Positions 38,544 through 47,242 of a stretch of DNA of 64,000 nt are shown here, piece after piece (position 1 is the first letter of the stretch; the number at the start of each line of letters is the position of its first letter). The notes below the pieces were generated by a model, which made no database searches, was not told where the DNA came from, and worked only from the letters and a program-made list of their open reading frames with translations. Made by a program: the position numbers and the translations under genes. Source of the DNA: Brevundimonas guildfordensis. Its GTDB lineage: Bacteria; Pseudomonadota; Alphaproteobacteria; Caulobacterales; Caulobacteraceae. The stretch lies in assembly GCF_014836405.1 (NCBI RefSeq), contig NZ_JACSQU010000003.1, forward strand, positions 416,246 through 480,245, in the 5' to 3' direction.

Positions 38544-38776
38544 AGAAGACCCTGATCCTCGCGGGCGCCGCCGCCCTTCTGCTGGCCGGCTGCGGGCGCA
38601 TGGCTGACCTCGAACCGCCGCAGGGCGCGACGCCGAAGAAGCAGAGCGAGCGCGCCATCCGCGACCGCTCGGCCGAGCATCTGCCCGAGGAGGCGATGCA
38701 GAACCTGCCGCCGCGCCAGATGCCCATCGACAACGGCACGAGCAATCCGTTCGGCAAGCCGCCGCCGATGAACTGA
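38540..38776 (+). CDS. lptM: LptM-like small lipoprotein between argH and lysA
   Basis: The protein has 78 residues, starting at GTG 38540 inside the argH stop. [20 protein letters not shown] is a lipoprotein signal with lipobox LAGC. The mature part ([19 protein letters not shown], then [16 protein letters not shown]) is proline-rich, as in the small lipoproteins conserved between argH/lysA in many proteobacteria. E. coli LptM (YifL) in the equivalent place near lysA-type genes aids LptD assembly; that role is inferred here from context and size. Confidence 0.7.
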   Translation: MKKTLILAGAAALLLAGCGRMADLEPPQGATPKKQSERAIRDRSAEHLPEEAMQNLPPRQMPIDNGTSNPFGKPPPMN

Positions 38777-38812
38777 GCCTTGGCGCTCCACTTCTGACTG
38801 GACTCCCCGCCG

Positions 38813-40087
38813 GTGCACTATTTCGATCTGAAGGACGGCGTCCTGCATGCCGAGGGCGTCTCTCTGGAGGCGCTGGCGGACAGCGTCGGCACGCCGACCT
38901 ACGTCTATTCCTCGGCCACCCTGCGCCGTCACTATGGCCTGCTGCGCGATGCGTGCGACGCGCATAGGGGCGCGCTGGGCGACGCCCTGATCGCCTTTGC
39001 GGTGAAGGCCAACTCCAACCTGTCGGTGCTGGCGACCCTGGCCCGGCTGGGCTGCGGCGCTGACACCGTGTCCGAGGGCGAGATCCGCCGGGCGCTGGCG
39101 GCCGGAATTCCGGGCGAGCGGATCATCTTTTCGGGCGTGGGCAAGACCGACGCCGAACTGGCCTTCGCCATCGAACAGGGCGTGCGCCAGATCAACGTGG
39201 AGTCCTCGGCCGAGCTGGACCGGTTGATCGCCGTCGCAGCGACCTGGAACGCCGCCCCCGCCATCGCCATCCGCGTCAATCCGAAGATCGGCGCGGGCGG
39301 CCACGCCAAGATCACCACCGGCGGCGCGGGCGACAAGTTCGGCGTGCCGGTCGAGGAGGCGATGGCGCTGTACGCTCGCGCCTCCGCCTCGCCCCACGTC
39401 ACGCCCGTGGGGCTGGCCTGCCACATCGGCAGCCAGATCACCGACCTCAGTCCGCTGGAAGCCGCCTTCCGCGTGCTGCGCCAGATGACGGAAGACTTGC
39501 GCGCGAAGGGGCACAGCGTCACCCGGCTCGACCTCGGCGGCGGCCTGGGCGTGCCCTATTACGGCGACGCCGCGACGCCGTCTCCGGCCGACTATGTGGC
39601 GATGGCCGCAGGCGTGCTGGAGGGTCTGGGCGTCGAGGCGGCCTTCGAACCGGGGCGCCTGATGGCCGCCAATGCGGGCGTGCTGCTGAGCCGCGTCATT
39701 CAGGTCAATGAGCGCACGGACGGCCGTCGTTTCCTGGTGCTGGATGCGGCGATGAACGACCTGATGCGCCCGGCCCTTTATGACGCCTTCCACGACCTGA
39801 AGCCGGTCCGCCCGGTTGAAGGCGAACGCCTGCCTCACGACGTGGTCGGCCCGGTGTGCGAGACCGGCGACACCTTCGCCCGCGATCGCGACCTGCCGCC
39901 GTTGAAGGCCGGCGATCTGGTCGTCTTCATGAGCGCCGGAGCCTATGGTGCGGTCATGAGCGGCGAATACAACACCCGTCCGCTGGCCGCCGAGGTGCTG
40001 GTCGACGGCGAGCGCAGCGCGGTCATCCGCCCGCGCCCGACCTATGACGAGATGTTCGCCCGCGAACCGATGGCGGACTGGCTTTAA
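38813..40087 (+). CDS. lysA: Diaminopimelate decarboxylase
   Basis: The protein has 424 residues from GTG 38813. It converts meso-diaminopimelate to lysine, using PLP in an alanine-racemase-fold barrel. The PLP lysine is in LIAFAVKANSNLSVL. Further motifs are CGADTVSEGEIRRALAAG, ACHIGSQITD, LDLGGGLGVPY and the C-terminal active-site segment VGPVCETGDTFARDR. It is the last gene of the argH-lptM-lysA operon and is convergent with hpt (3-bp gap). Confidence 0.95.
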   Translation: MHYFDLKDGVLHAEGVSLEALADSVGTPTYVYSSATLRRHYGLLRDACDAHRGALGDALIAFAVKANSNLSVLATLARLGCGADTVSEGEIRRALAAGIPGERIIFSGVGKTDAELAFAIEQGVRQINVESSAELDRLIAVAATWNAAPAIAIRVNPKIGAGGHAKITTGGAGDKFGVPVEEAMALYARASASPHVTPVGLACHIGSQITDLSPLEAAFRVLRQMTEDLRAKGHSVTRLDLGGGLGVPYYGDAATPSPADYVAMAAGVLEGLGVEAAFEPGRLMAANAGVLLSRVIQVNERTDGRRFLVLDAAMNDLMRPALYDAFHDLKPVRPVEGERLPHDVVGPVCETGDTFARDRDLPPLKAGDLVVFMSAGAYGAVMSGEYNTRPLAAEVLVDGERSAVIRPRPTYDEMFAREPMADWL

Positions 40088-40090
40088 GCC

Positions 40091-40630
40091 TCAGTCCAGC
40101 GCGCAGATGTCGGGCAGGCCGCGCATCCCGCCCGCATGGTCCAGGCCATAGCCGACCAGAAAGCGGTTCGGCGCCTCCCAGCCGACGAAGTCGGGCTCGG
40201 GCGCGCGGGGCTTGGGCCAGGGTTTGCGGGCGAAGACGCAGGTCAGCACCTCGGCGGCGCCTGCCTCGCGCGTGATCCGCACGGCTTCCGCCAGCGACAG
40301 GCCGGTGTCGAAGACATCGTCCAGGATCAGCACCTTCCGCCTTTCCAGCGAGCGCTGATAGGGCGCGCGGACCTCGATCCGGCCCCGGCTGGTCTGCTCA
40401 TCGCCGTAAGAGGCCAGCCACAGGGCGTCGAAACGGACGTTGCGTCCTTCGCGCGACAGGGCGCGGGTCAGGTCGGCGGCGAACCACAGCCCGCCGGTCA
40501 GCAGGACGGCGGCGACCGTCTGATCGTCGACATGAGGGGCGATGCGGCGCGCCAGATCGGCCACGACGGCCTCGATCTCGGCCTGGGACAGAAGAACCGT
40601 GGGGGCGGGCGTCGATGGGGTGTCAGCCAT
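40091..40630 (-). CDS. hpt: Hypoxanthine phosphoribosyltransferase
   Basis: The protein has 179 residues. It salvages hypoxanthine/guanine to IMP/GMP with PRPP. The PRPP loop is KVLILDDVFDTGLSLAEA, and the purine-site end FVGWEAPNRFLVGYGLDHAGGMRGLPDIC is typical of type-I purine PRTases. The start at ATG 40630 lies 8 bp inside the preceding DUF3426 gene, and the frame upstream of it is a shadow of that gene. It is translationally coupled to DUF3426. Confidence 0.85.
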   Translation of the reverse strand: MADTPSTPAPTVLLSQAEIEAVVADLARRIAPHVDDQTVAAVLLTGGLWFAADLTRALSREGRNVRFDALWLASYGDEQTSRGRIEVRAPYQRSLERRKVLILDDVFDTGLSLAEAVRITREAGAAEVLTCVFARKPWPKPRAPEPDFVGWEAPNRFLVGYGLDHAGGMRGLPDICALD

Positions 40631-41498
40631 GCCTCGCCGATACCCCGTCTGCGACGTCGGTGTCGAGAGGCGCGGGCGCTGGACCACGGTCAAGGGCGCC
40701 CAGGCGGCGCAGGCCTCCGTCTTCGCGCGCGGCGGGTTCAGGACGGGCGTTCTTGTCGGCGGGGCGCGGGGGCGCCTTGCGCACGGGCTCAAGGACGAAC
40801 TTCGTCGTTATGCCAGCGGCCTTGCCTTGAGGATCGCCGATGACCGTGGCGAAGCCCTGCGCTTCGCCCGGCAGGGTAGGCGGCCAGTCCGGGGGCACCA
40901 CGCGACTGGCGATCTCGACGCCCCGTTCGTCCTGCAGGATCACGCGGATGGGGGGCGACGACACCTCGGTGTCGCTAATGTTCCGCACGGCCCCAGAGAC
41001 GACGATCCGGGTGGGATCATGCGGCGCCACGCGGGCCCTCTGGGCTTCGAACTCCAGTCCGACGATGTTGACGTCCAGGCCCAGCGCGTCATAGGCGCCG
41101 GCCGTTGCGGGAACCTTGCGGACGATTTCCTCACGGAACAGCACGCCGCTGGTGATCAACCCCAGAACGACGGCCACCGCCGCCGCCCAGGCTGCGCCCG
41201 CCGCCGCCGCCTGCCGTGTTCGGCGCTTGCGTTCGGCCCTGGCGCGGAACGCGCGAGGCAGTTCGGGCGCCGGGGTCTCGGCCAGGCTTTCAGGCATGGT
41301 TTCGGGCGGGGCGTCATCGGCGAGGGCGGCGTCTGTCGCGGTCAGACCCGCCGCCGGTTCCAGCTCAAGGGGCGCGTCTTCCAGGCTGGCGCGCCAGTCG
41401 TGGCCGCAGGTCTTGCAGCGCACGCGACGGCCGTTGGGGCCGATCGCCTCATCGGGAACGAAATAGCTGGTGGCGCAGGCGGGACAGGTCAGTATCAT
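40623..41498 (-). CDS. MJ0042-type zinc-ribbon / DUF3426 membrane protein
   Basis: The protein has 291 residues. The N-terminal zinc ribbon MILTCPACATSYFVPDEAI...VRCKTCGHDW (two C-x2-C pairs, residues 5-32) is the MJ0042 finger. An acidic/proline linker and one transmembrane helix (about 97-117, AAWAAAVAVVLGLITSG) follow. The C-terminal DUF3426 domain has IVVSGAVRNISDTEVSSPPIRVILQDERG, a FxLAM-like extracytoplasmic beta-sandwich. Function unknown. It overlaps hpt and is divergent from ftsE, which is a common arrangement in alphaproteobacteria. Confidence 0.85.
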   Translation of the reverse strand: MILTCPACATSYFVPDEAIGPNGRRVRCKTCGHDWRASLEDAPLELEPAAGLTATDAALADDAPPETMPESLAETPAPELPRAFRARAERKRRTRQAAAAGAAWAAAVAVVLGLITSGVLFREEIVRKVPATAGAYDALGLDVNIVGLEFEAQRARVAPHDPTRIVVSGAVRNISDTEVSSPPIRVILQDERGVEIASRVVPPDWPPTLPGEAQGFATVIGDPQGKAAGITTKFVLEPVRKAPPRPADKNARPEPAAREDGGLRRLGALDRGPAPAPLDTDVADGVSARHG

Positions 41499-41567
41499 GT
41501 CAGCTGACTGTGAGGCTTATCGCCCCCTCCTGTCGCGGCGCAACGCCCCGGTCCAATACGAAACCCT

Positions 41568-42308
41568 ATGCCCGATCCGATCCGCCGCGCCGCCGACCCT
41601 GATTCCGCGCCTGACGCCGTCCGCCTCAGAGGCGTGGGCTTCGGCTATGGGGGCCGACCCGCTGTGCTGCGGGACGTTAACCTTAGTCTGCCAAACGGCT
41701 CTTTCCACTTCCTTACCGGACCTTCGGGGGCGGGCAAGTCCTCGCTGCTGCGGCTGCTGACTTTGGCGGCGCGGCCCCAGGCGGGACGAATCAGCCTGTT
41801 CGGCCAGGACGTGACCCACCTGCCCCGACGCGAGATTCCTGCGCTGCGACGCCGCATGGGGGTGATCTTTCAGGATTTCCGCCTGCTCGACCACCTGTCG
41901 GCCTTCGACAATGCGGCCTTGCCGTTGCGCTTGGCGGGCGAGCGCCCTGCCGAGTACGCCGCCGACGTGCAGGAAATGCTGCGCTGGGTCGGGCTGGGCG
42001 GGCGGCTGGACGCCCTGCCGCCCACCTTGTCCGGCGGCGAGAAGCAGCGTCTGGCCATCGCCCGCGCCGTGGTGGCCCGCCCGCGCCTGATCCTGGCCGA
42101 CGAACCGACCGGCAGCGTCGACCGGCCGATGGGGGAGAAGCTGATGCGGCTGTTCCAGTCGCTGAACAAGCTGGGCGCCACCGTGCTGATCGCCAGCCAC
42201 GATGAGGCGCTGGCCGAACGCAGCGGCGCCGCCGTCCTGCGGCTGGAAGGCGGGCGGCTGGCGCAGATCGCTCCTGGGTCATCGGCCGGACCGGAGGCGC
42301 AGCTGTGA
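41568..42308 (+). CDS. ftsE: Cell division ATP-binding protein FtsE
   Basis: The protein has 246 residues and is an ABC ATPase. Walker A is GPSGAGKSS (about 51), the Q-loop MGVIFQDFRLL, signature LSGGEKQRLAIARA and Walker B LILADEPTGSVD. With FtsX it couples ATP hydrolysis to activation of septal peptidoglycan hydrolases. The ATG at 41568 has no strong Shine-Dalgarno. The stop overlaps the GTG of ftsX. Confidence 0.92.
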   Translation: MPDPIRRAADPDSAPDAVRLRGVGFGYGGRPAVLRDVNLSLPNGSFHFLTGPSGAGKSSLLRLLTLAARPQAGRISLFGQDVTHLPRREIPALRRRMGVIFQDFRLLDHLSAFDNAALPLRLAGERPAEYAADVQEMLRWVGLGGRLDALPPTLSGGEKQRLAIARAVVARPRLILADEPTGSVDRPMGEKLMRLFQSLNKLGATVLIASHDEALAERSGAAVLRLEGGRLAQIAPGSSAGPEAQL

Positions 42309-43186
42309 TCGGGCGTTTCCGCAGCGCGCAGCCCGACCTGTTGCCGCGCGAGGCGGGGGGCGAGCGCTGGCTGGTGGTGGTCATCGCCGTGCTGTGTTTT
42401 CTGGCCTCGATCGCCGCCGTCGGCGCCCTGGCGGCGGACCGGGCCGCGCACGGCTGGGCGGGTCACTTGCGAGCGGAGGCGACGGTGCAGGTGCGTCCGC
42501 GCGTCGATGAGACCGGCCCCGCCGCCGCCGCCCGCGCCGCCGAGACCCTGGCCGGGGTGACCGGCGTCGCCGAGGCGCAGGCGATGGACCGCAAGGCGGC
42601 CGAGGCTCTGTTGCGGCCGTGGGTGGGGGAGGCGGCGCTGCCGGACCTGCCTCTGCCCTATTTGGTGGTGGTCCGATTGGACCCCAAGGCGCCCGCCAGC
42701 GCGCCCAGCCTGAGCCGCGCCCTGGCCGAAGCCGGACTGGACGCCAGCGTCGACGATCACGGCCTGTGGCGCGGCGAGGTCGAGCGGTCGGCGGGCCTGA
42801 TCACCGCCCTGGCGGGGGCGGCCTTCCTGCTGATCGCAGCGGCGACGGCGGCGGCGATCGCCTACGCCACCCGTGCGGGCATGGCGGCCCAGGCGGCGGT
42901 GATCGAGACACTGAGTTTGAACGGCGCCTCGGACGGGACGATCGCCTCTCTGTTCCAGCAGCGTTTCGGGATTCTTGCGGCGACGGCGGGGGCGGCGGGG
43001 GCCGGTCTGGCGGCGCTGATGCTGGCGGCGCTGCGGTTGATCGGGGGCGAAGGCGGACTGACGCCGGCCCTGCCGCTGGCCTGGTCCGATCTTCTGGTCC
43101 TGATCGCCTGCCCCCTGCTGGCGGGGGCGGTGGCGGTGCTGGCCGCACGCTTCACAGCGCTGGCGAAGCTGAACGGGCGTCGCTAG
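42305..43186 (+). CDS. ftsX: Cell division protein FtsX
   Basis: The protein has 293 residues from GTG 42305. It has a first transmembrane helix (VVVIAVLCFLASIAAVGAL), a periplasmic domain with the alternating DxxxLLRPWVGEAALPDLPLPYLVVVRL part, and three further helices (ITALAGAAFLLIAAATAAA; AATAGAAGAGLAALMLAALRL; LLVLIACPLLAGAVAVLAA). This is the FtsX topology. It forms the inner-membrane complex with FtsE. Confidence 0.92.
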   Translation: MIGRFRSAQPDLLPREAGGERWLVVVIAVLCFLASIAAVGALAADRAAHGWAGHLRAEATVQVRPRVDETGPAAAARAAETLAGVTGVAEAQAMDRKAAEALLRPWVGEAALPDLPLPYLVVVRLDPKAPASAPSLSRALAEAGLDASVDDHGLWRGEVERSAGLITALAGAAFLLIAAATAAAIAYATRAGMAAQAAVIETLSLNGASDGTIASLFQQRFGILAATAGAAGAGLAALMLAALRLIGGEGGLTPALPLAWSDLLVLIACPLLAGAVAVLAARFTALAKLNGRR

Positions 43187-43196
43187 TTAGACTCTC

Positions 43197-43844
43197 ATGA
43201 AGTTCCTGACGCTGATCGCCGTGGTGGCGCTGATGTGGCTGACGGGCCTGTTCGTCTTCGCCGAGCGGGTGCGCGGCTTCACGCCTGCGCCGGACCCGAC
43301 CCGGGCCGACGCCATTGTCTCCCTGACCGGCCCCTCGGCCGAGCGCGTCAACGCCGCCGTCCGACTGCTGGAGCAGGGCAAGGGCGACCGGCTGCTGATC
43401 TCGGGCGTCAACCGCGAGGTGCGTCGCCAGGAGCTGCGCGCCCTGACGCCGGGGTCCAAGAAGCTGTTCAACTGCTGCGTCGACCTGGGCTTCGAGGCCG
43501 AGAACACCGTCGGCAACGCCCAGGAGATCGCCGCCTGGGCGCGGGCCAAGGGCTACGACGACCTGATCGTCGTGACGTCCGACTATCACATGCCGCGCAG
43601 CCTGCTGGAGATTCGCGGCGCGGCGCCCGGCGTGCGGCTGACTCCCTACGCCATCTCTACGCCGTCGCTGGACACCCCGTCCTGGTGGCGCGCGACCGAG
43701 ACCGCCCGGCGCATGACGCTGGAATATATGAAGTACCTGGCCGTTCTGGGCCGCGAGGGGATGCATCGCCTGACCGGGCGTCACCCGGAACGCCCCGGTC
43801 CCGCCGCGCCCGACGTCTCAGAATCCCTCAAGGCCGCCGCATGA
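43197..43844 (+). CDS. YdcF/SanA-family (DUF218) membrane protein
   Basis: The protein has 215 residues with an N-terminal helix (FLTLIAVVALMWLTGLFVF) and an extracytoplasmic DUF218 domain: DAIVSLTGPSAERVNAAVRLLEQGKGDRLLISGVN, then AENTVGNAQEIAAWARAKGYDDLIVVTSDYHMPRS. The family includes ElyC and SanA, linked to envelope and peptidoglycan precursor homeostasis. It sits 10 bp after ftsX and overlaps plsC, so it is part of the division/envelope operon. Confidence 0.85.
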   Translation: MKFLTLIAVVALMWLTGLFVFAERVRGFTPAPDPTRADAIVSLTGPSAERVNAAVRLLEQGKGDRLLISGVNREVRRQELRALTPGSKKLFNCCVDLGFEAENTVGNAQEIAAWARAKGYDDLIVVTSDYHMPRSLLEIRGAAPGVRLTPYAISTPSLDTPSWWRATETARRMTLEYMKYLAVLGREGMHRLTGRHPERPGPAAPDVSESLKAAA

Positions 43845-44554
43845 CGACCGTTCGATCCCTGCTCTTCACCCTGTGGCTGTATCTGTCGATGCCGCTGTTC
43901 GCGGTCGGCCTGTCTCCGGCGCTGCTGATGCCGCATGGCGCGGCGATGGGGGTGATCAAGCTGTGGGCGCGCTTCGTCCTGTTCGGCCTGCGCTGGATCG
44001 CCGGGGTCAGGGTCGAGGTGCGCGGCCTGGAGCATCGCCCGAACGGCCCGGCCCTGATCGCCGCCAAGCATCAGGGGATGCTGGACGTCATCGCCCCCTT
44101 CGCCTTCCTGGACGACGCCTGTTTCGTGATGAAGAAGGAACTGATGCCGCTGCCCTTCTTCGGCTGGTTCGCCTGGAAGACGAAGATGATCGCCGTCGAC
44201 CGCGCCGCCCACGCCAAGGCGCTGAAGGACATGGTGCGCCAGACCCGCGCCCGCCTGGCCGAGGGCCGCCAGATCCTGATCTTCCCCGAAGGCACCCGCA
44301 CGACGCCCGGGGAACCGGCCGACTACAAGCCCGGCGTGGCCGCCATCTATCGCGACGCGGACGCGCCCTGCTGGCCCGTCGCCACCAACTCGGGCGTCCA
44401 TTGGCCGGCGCATGGTTTCAAACGCTATGCGGGCACGGTGGTGTTCGAATTCCTGCCGCCGATCCCGGCCGGTCTGAAACGGGCCGAGTTCATGAAGCAG
44501 CTGGAAAGCCGGATCGAAGGGGCGTCGAACGCCTTGTTGCCGCCCCAAACCTAG
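43841..44554 (+). CDS. plsC: 1-acyl-sn-glycerol-3-phosphate acyltransferase
   Basis: The protein has 237 residues; the ATG at 43841 overlaps the ydcF stop. It makes phosphatidic acid from lysophosphatidic acid. The catalytic H-x4-D is AAKHQGMLDVI, and the FPEGTRTTPGE block III and a proline-containing block IV (ATNSGVHWP) are present. One or two N-terminal hydrophobic segments bind the membrane. It is the last gene in the ftsE-ftsX-ydcF-plsC run. Confidence 0.9.
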   Translation: MTTVRSLLFTLWLYLSMPLFAVGLSPALLMPHGAAMGVIKLWARFVLFGLRWIAGVRVEVRGLEHRPNGPALIAAKHQGMLDVIAPFAFLDDACFVMKKELMPLPFFGWFAWKTKMIAVDRAAHAKALKDMVRQTRARLAEGRQILIFPEGTRTTPGEPADYKPGVAAIYRDADAPCWPVATNSGVHWPAHGFKRYAGTVVFEFLPPIPAGLKRAEFMKQLESRIEGASNALLPPQT

Positions 44555-44604
44555 GCTTTGCAGGGCGGCTTCCATATCATCAGTTGTTGACCTGGCGCCC
44601 GCTC

Positions 44605-45396
44605 ATGATCCCGCTTTCAGCCTTCCGTCCCGTCCTTCTGGCGGGGGCCGTCATCGCTCTGCCCGCCGGCGTTCAGGCGCAATCTCTGCCGTATCAGGCC
44701 GTCGAGGCGCCGCAGACGTGGAAGGTCGACGTCGGCGGCGGCTTTGTGCGCGGGTTCAGCGTGTCGGGCGGCAAGTCTGACGAAATCAACTTCACCGCCT
44801 GGGGCTCGGCCTCCTATCGTGACATCGTCTACGCCAACGGCTTGGACGGCCTGGGCTGGAACGCCGTCAAGCAGGACGATTTCCACGCTGGCGTGCAGCT
44901 GCGGCCCCGTTTCGCGGCGGGCGATATCGACGGCATGGATCGGCCGGGTCTCGGCGCTGACGCTGCCCTTTACGCCTTCAAGCGGCTACCGGGGAACATC
45001 GTGGTCGGCGGCCGCATCCAGCACGACGCGACCGGCGACGACGCGGGTCTGGAGTACTACGGCTCCATCGGCCATCAGCGCGTGACGCCCATCGGCCTGT
45101 TGCAGACCATGGCCTATATGCGTGGCGGCAGCGACGAGCGGGTCGAGCGCTACTACGGCGTCACCGCGCAAGAGGCGGCCAATACCGACTACGCCGCGTT
45201 CACGCCCTCGGGCGGCCTGTCAGCGGCGGGGGCGGCGGCGCTGCTGGCCGTGCCGATCGGCGACCGCTTCGGCGTCGGCGCCTTCGTCAACTACGAACAG
45301 CGGCTCGGCGATATCAAGGACAGCCCCCTGATCGAGGACGACTACGTGTGGCGCGCCGGCCTCATCGGCGTGGTGCGCTTCAACAGCGGCGGCTGA
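44605..45396 (+). CDS. MipA/OmpV-family outer-membrane protein
   Basis: The protein has 263 residues from ATG 44605 (MIPLSAFRPVLLAGAVIALPAGVQAQ, signal peptide to about residue 26). The mature part is a beta-barrel pattern: KVDVGGGFVRGFSVSGG, FHAGVQLRPRFA, AGLEYYGS-type strands and the family C-terminus DDYVWRAGLIGVVRF, which ends in an aromatic-containing beta-signal. MipA links peptidoglycan hydrolase and synthase in E. coli. The role here is uncertain. No clear Shine-Dalgarno is visible. It is convergent with hisC. Confidence 0.78.
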   Translation: MIPLSAFRPVLLAGAVIALPAGVQAQSLPYQAVEAPQTWKVDVGGGFVRGFSVSGGKSDEINFTAWGSASYRDIVYANGLDGLGWNAVKQDDFHAGVQLRPRFAAGDIDGMDRPGLGADAALYAFKRLPGNIVVGGRIQHDATGDDAGLEYYGSIGHQRVTPIGLLQTMAYMRGGSDERVERYYGVTAQEAANTDYAAFTPSGGLSAAGAAALLAVPIGDRFGVGAFVNYEQRLGDIKDSPLIEDDYVWRAGLIGVVRFNSGG

Positions 45397-45400
45397 GGCT

Positions 45401-46516
45401 TCAGCTCGCCGCGAACTCGCTGAGGGCGTCTAGGACGGCGCGGTTCTGATCCTCGGTGCCGACCGTCACCCGCAGGCAATCCGGCAGACCATAGCTGCCC
45501 ACGCCGCGCACGATGATCCCCTTGGCCTGTAGATAGTCCTGCGCCGCCGAGGCCGGGCGCTTCGCATCGGGGAAGCGGATCAGGATGAAGTTGCCGGACG
45601 CCGGGAAGACTTCGAAACCGAAGCCCTTGATCGCCTGCGTCAGGCGCGGCCGCCACTCGGCCACCAGATCGCGAGAAGCCCTCTGGTGCGCTTCGTCGCC
45701 CTGGGCGGCGATGGCCGCCTCGATGCCGGGCAGGGAGACGTTGAACGGCAGGCGGATGCGGTCGATGGCCTGCTCCACCGCCAGCGGCGCGTAGCCATAG
45801 CCGACCCGCAGACCGCCCAGGCCGTGCAGCTTGGAGAAGGTGCGGGTGACGACGATGTTGGGCGCCGTGCGCGCGAGATCGAAGGCGCTTTCCCAGTCCG
45901 GCTCGGTCACGAACTCGGCGTAGGCTTCGTCGATCACCAGGATGACGTGGGGGGGCAGGCCCGCGTGCAGGCGACGGATCTCCTCGCCCGTGGCGAAGCT
46001 GCCGGTCGGATTGGCCGGGTTCGACAGATAGACCAGCTTGGTCCGCTCATCGACCAGAGCCAGCATGGCGTCGACGTCGGCGCGCAGGTCCGGCTCGGCC
46101 GCCAGCTTGACCTGCGCCTGACAGGCGCGGGCCGAAATCTGGTAGGCGACGAAGGCGTACTGGCTGGTGACGATGTTGTCGCCGGCTTCCAGATAGGTCT
46201 GGTTCAGCAGGGCGAAGACTTCGTCCGACCCATTGCCGAAGATCAGCCGCTCCGGCTCCAGCCCATGCGCCTCGGCCACCACGGCGCGCAGACGGTCGGC
46301 ACGGCCGTCGGGATAGAGGTGGATCGAGGAGACGGCGGCGGCGAAGGCCTCGCGCGCTTTTTCGCCCGCGCCCAGCGCGTTTTCGTTGGAGGACAGCTTG
46401 ATCGGCTTGGCGACCCCGGCGATGGCGCTCTTGCCGCCGACATAGGGGGCGATATCCAGCACGCCGCGCTTGGGTTGAGGCGCGCCGTCGGACGGCGCCT
46501 GGTTCGCTTCGGTCAT
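45401..46516 (-). CDS. hisC: Histidinol-phosphate aminotransferase
   Basis: The protein has 371 residues, a fold-type-I PLP aminotransferase of histidine synthesis. Motifs are KLSSNENALGAGEKAREA, LIFGNGSDEVFALLNQTYL, YLSNPANPTGSFAT, VIDEAYAEFV and the PLP-lysine segment TRTFSKLHGLGGLRVGYG. The downstream position to a chorismate-mutase-like gene suggests it may also transaminate aromatic keto acids, as HisC2-type enzymes do in alphaproteobacteria. AGGGG precedes the ATG at 46516. It follows that gene by 33 bp in one operon. Confidence 0.9.
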   Translation of the reverse strand: MTEANQAPSDGAPQPKRGVLDIAPYVGGKSAIAGVAKPIKLSSNENALGAGEKAREAFAAAVSSIHLYPDGRADRLRAVVAEAHGLEPERLIFGNGSDEVFALLNQTYLEAGDNIVTSQYAFVAYQISARACQAQVKLAAEPDLRADVDAMLALVDERTKLVYLSNPANPTGSFATGEEIRRLHAGLPPHVILVIDEAYAEFVTEPDWESAFDLARTAPNIVVTRTFSKLHGLGGLRVGYGYAPLAVEQAIDRIRLPFNVSLPGIEAAIAAQGDEAHQRASRDLVAEWRPRLTQAIKGFGFEVFPASGNFILIRFPDAKRPASAAQDYLQAKGIIVRGVGSYGLPDCLRVTVGTEDQNRAVLDALSEFAAS

Positions 46517-46549
46517 GCGCGCGTCATCCCCTGCCGGTCGCAATGGTCT

Positions 46550-47242
46550 TCAGAAGACGGGAGCGGCGCCGATGACGCCGGTCAGGCCGCCGGGCGCGCC
46601 GTCCAGCCTGATGTCTTCGGCCTGCACATAGCCTGTCAGGACGAACAGCTTCAACCCGCCACCGCCCGACAGAAACTCCGCCGCCAGCCCGGCCTGCGAC
46701 AGGGCTTCCACGATGCGGGCGTCGGGCCAGCCGCTGTCCGTGACCCAGAAGGTGCGGTCGTCGCCGGTCGGTCCCGGCGCTTCGGTCCCGACCAGCAGGG
46801 CGCGCGGCGCCCCCGCGGCGTCATCGGGCAGGGCGGCGAGAATCTTCAACATGGGCAGGGCCAGAAGGCGCCCCCACCACGGCCGCGCTGACAGATCGAT
46901 CAGGGCGCGGGTCTTCTGCGCGGCTCCGTCGCGCACGGCGATGAGAGCCTGGTCCGCCTCCGCCATCGGCCGCGCCGCCAGGCCCCAGCGATCCGCCGCC
47001 AGCACCTGCGACACGGCTCCGCAGGCGACCAGGGGCTTCCCCTCGGCCGCTTCCAGCCGGCCCAGCACGGCGCGCACCGCCGTCTTCTCGGCCACGCTCA
47101 TCCCGGACAGCAGGGTGCGCAAGGCGATGGCGTCGCCGTCGACCGAACCGCGAGGGCCCGCCGCCAGCCGGGCGCGGACGGCCTGGGTAACGGCCCGCTC
47201 GAGCGTCAGGCGCGCTTCGTCGGCGGGCGGTTCGGTCAGCAT
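46550..47242 (-). CDS. Chorismate-mutase-like protein, divergent
   Basis: The protein has 230 residues. The C-terminal two thirds (DRWGLAARPMAEADQALIAV, ARPWWGRLLALPMLKILAALP, ALLVGTEAPGPTGDDRTFWVTD) resemble the second domain that follows the AroQ chorismate-mutase helices in many alphaproteobacterial enzymes found next to hisC. The N-terminal AroQ part (residues about 5-65) is weak: the first helix with the usual RxxID is not evident. It may be a degenerate or functionally shifted enzyme. It overlaps the DUF2125 stop (TGATG). Confidence 0.45.
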   Translation of the reverse strand: MLTEPPADEARLTLERAVTQAVRARLAAGPRGSVDGDAIALRTLLSGMSVAEKTAVRAVLGRLEAAEGKPLVACGAVSQVLAADRWGLAARPMAEADQALIAVRDGAAQKTRALIDLSARPWWGRLLALPMLKILAALPDDAAGAPRALLVGTEAPGPTGDDRTFWVTDSGWPDARIVEALSQAGLAAEFLSGGGGLKLFVLTGYVQAEDIRLDGAPGGLTGVIGAAPVF

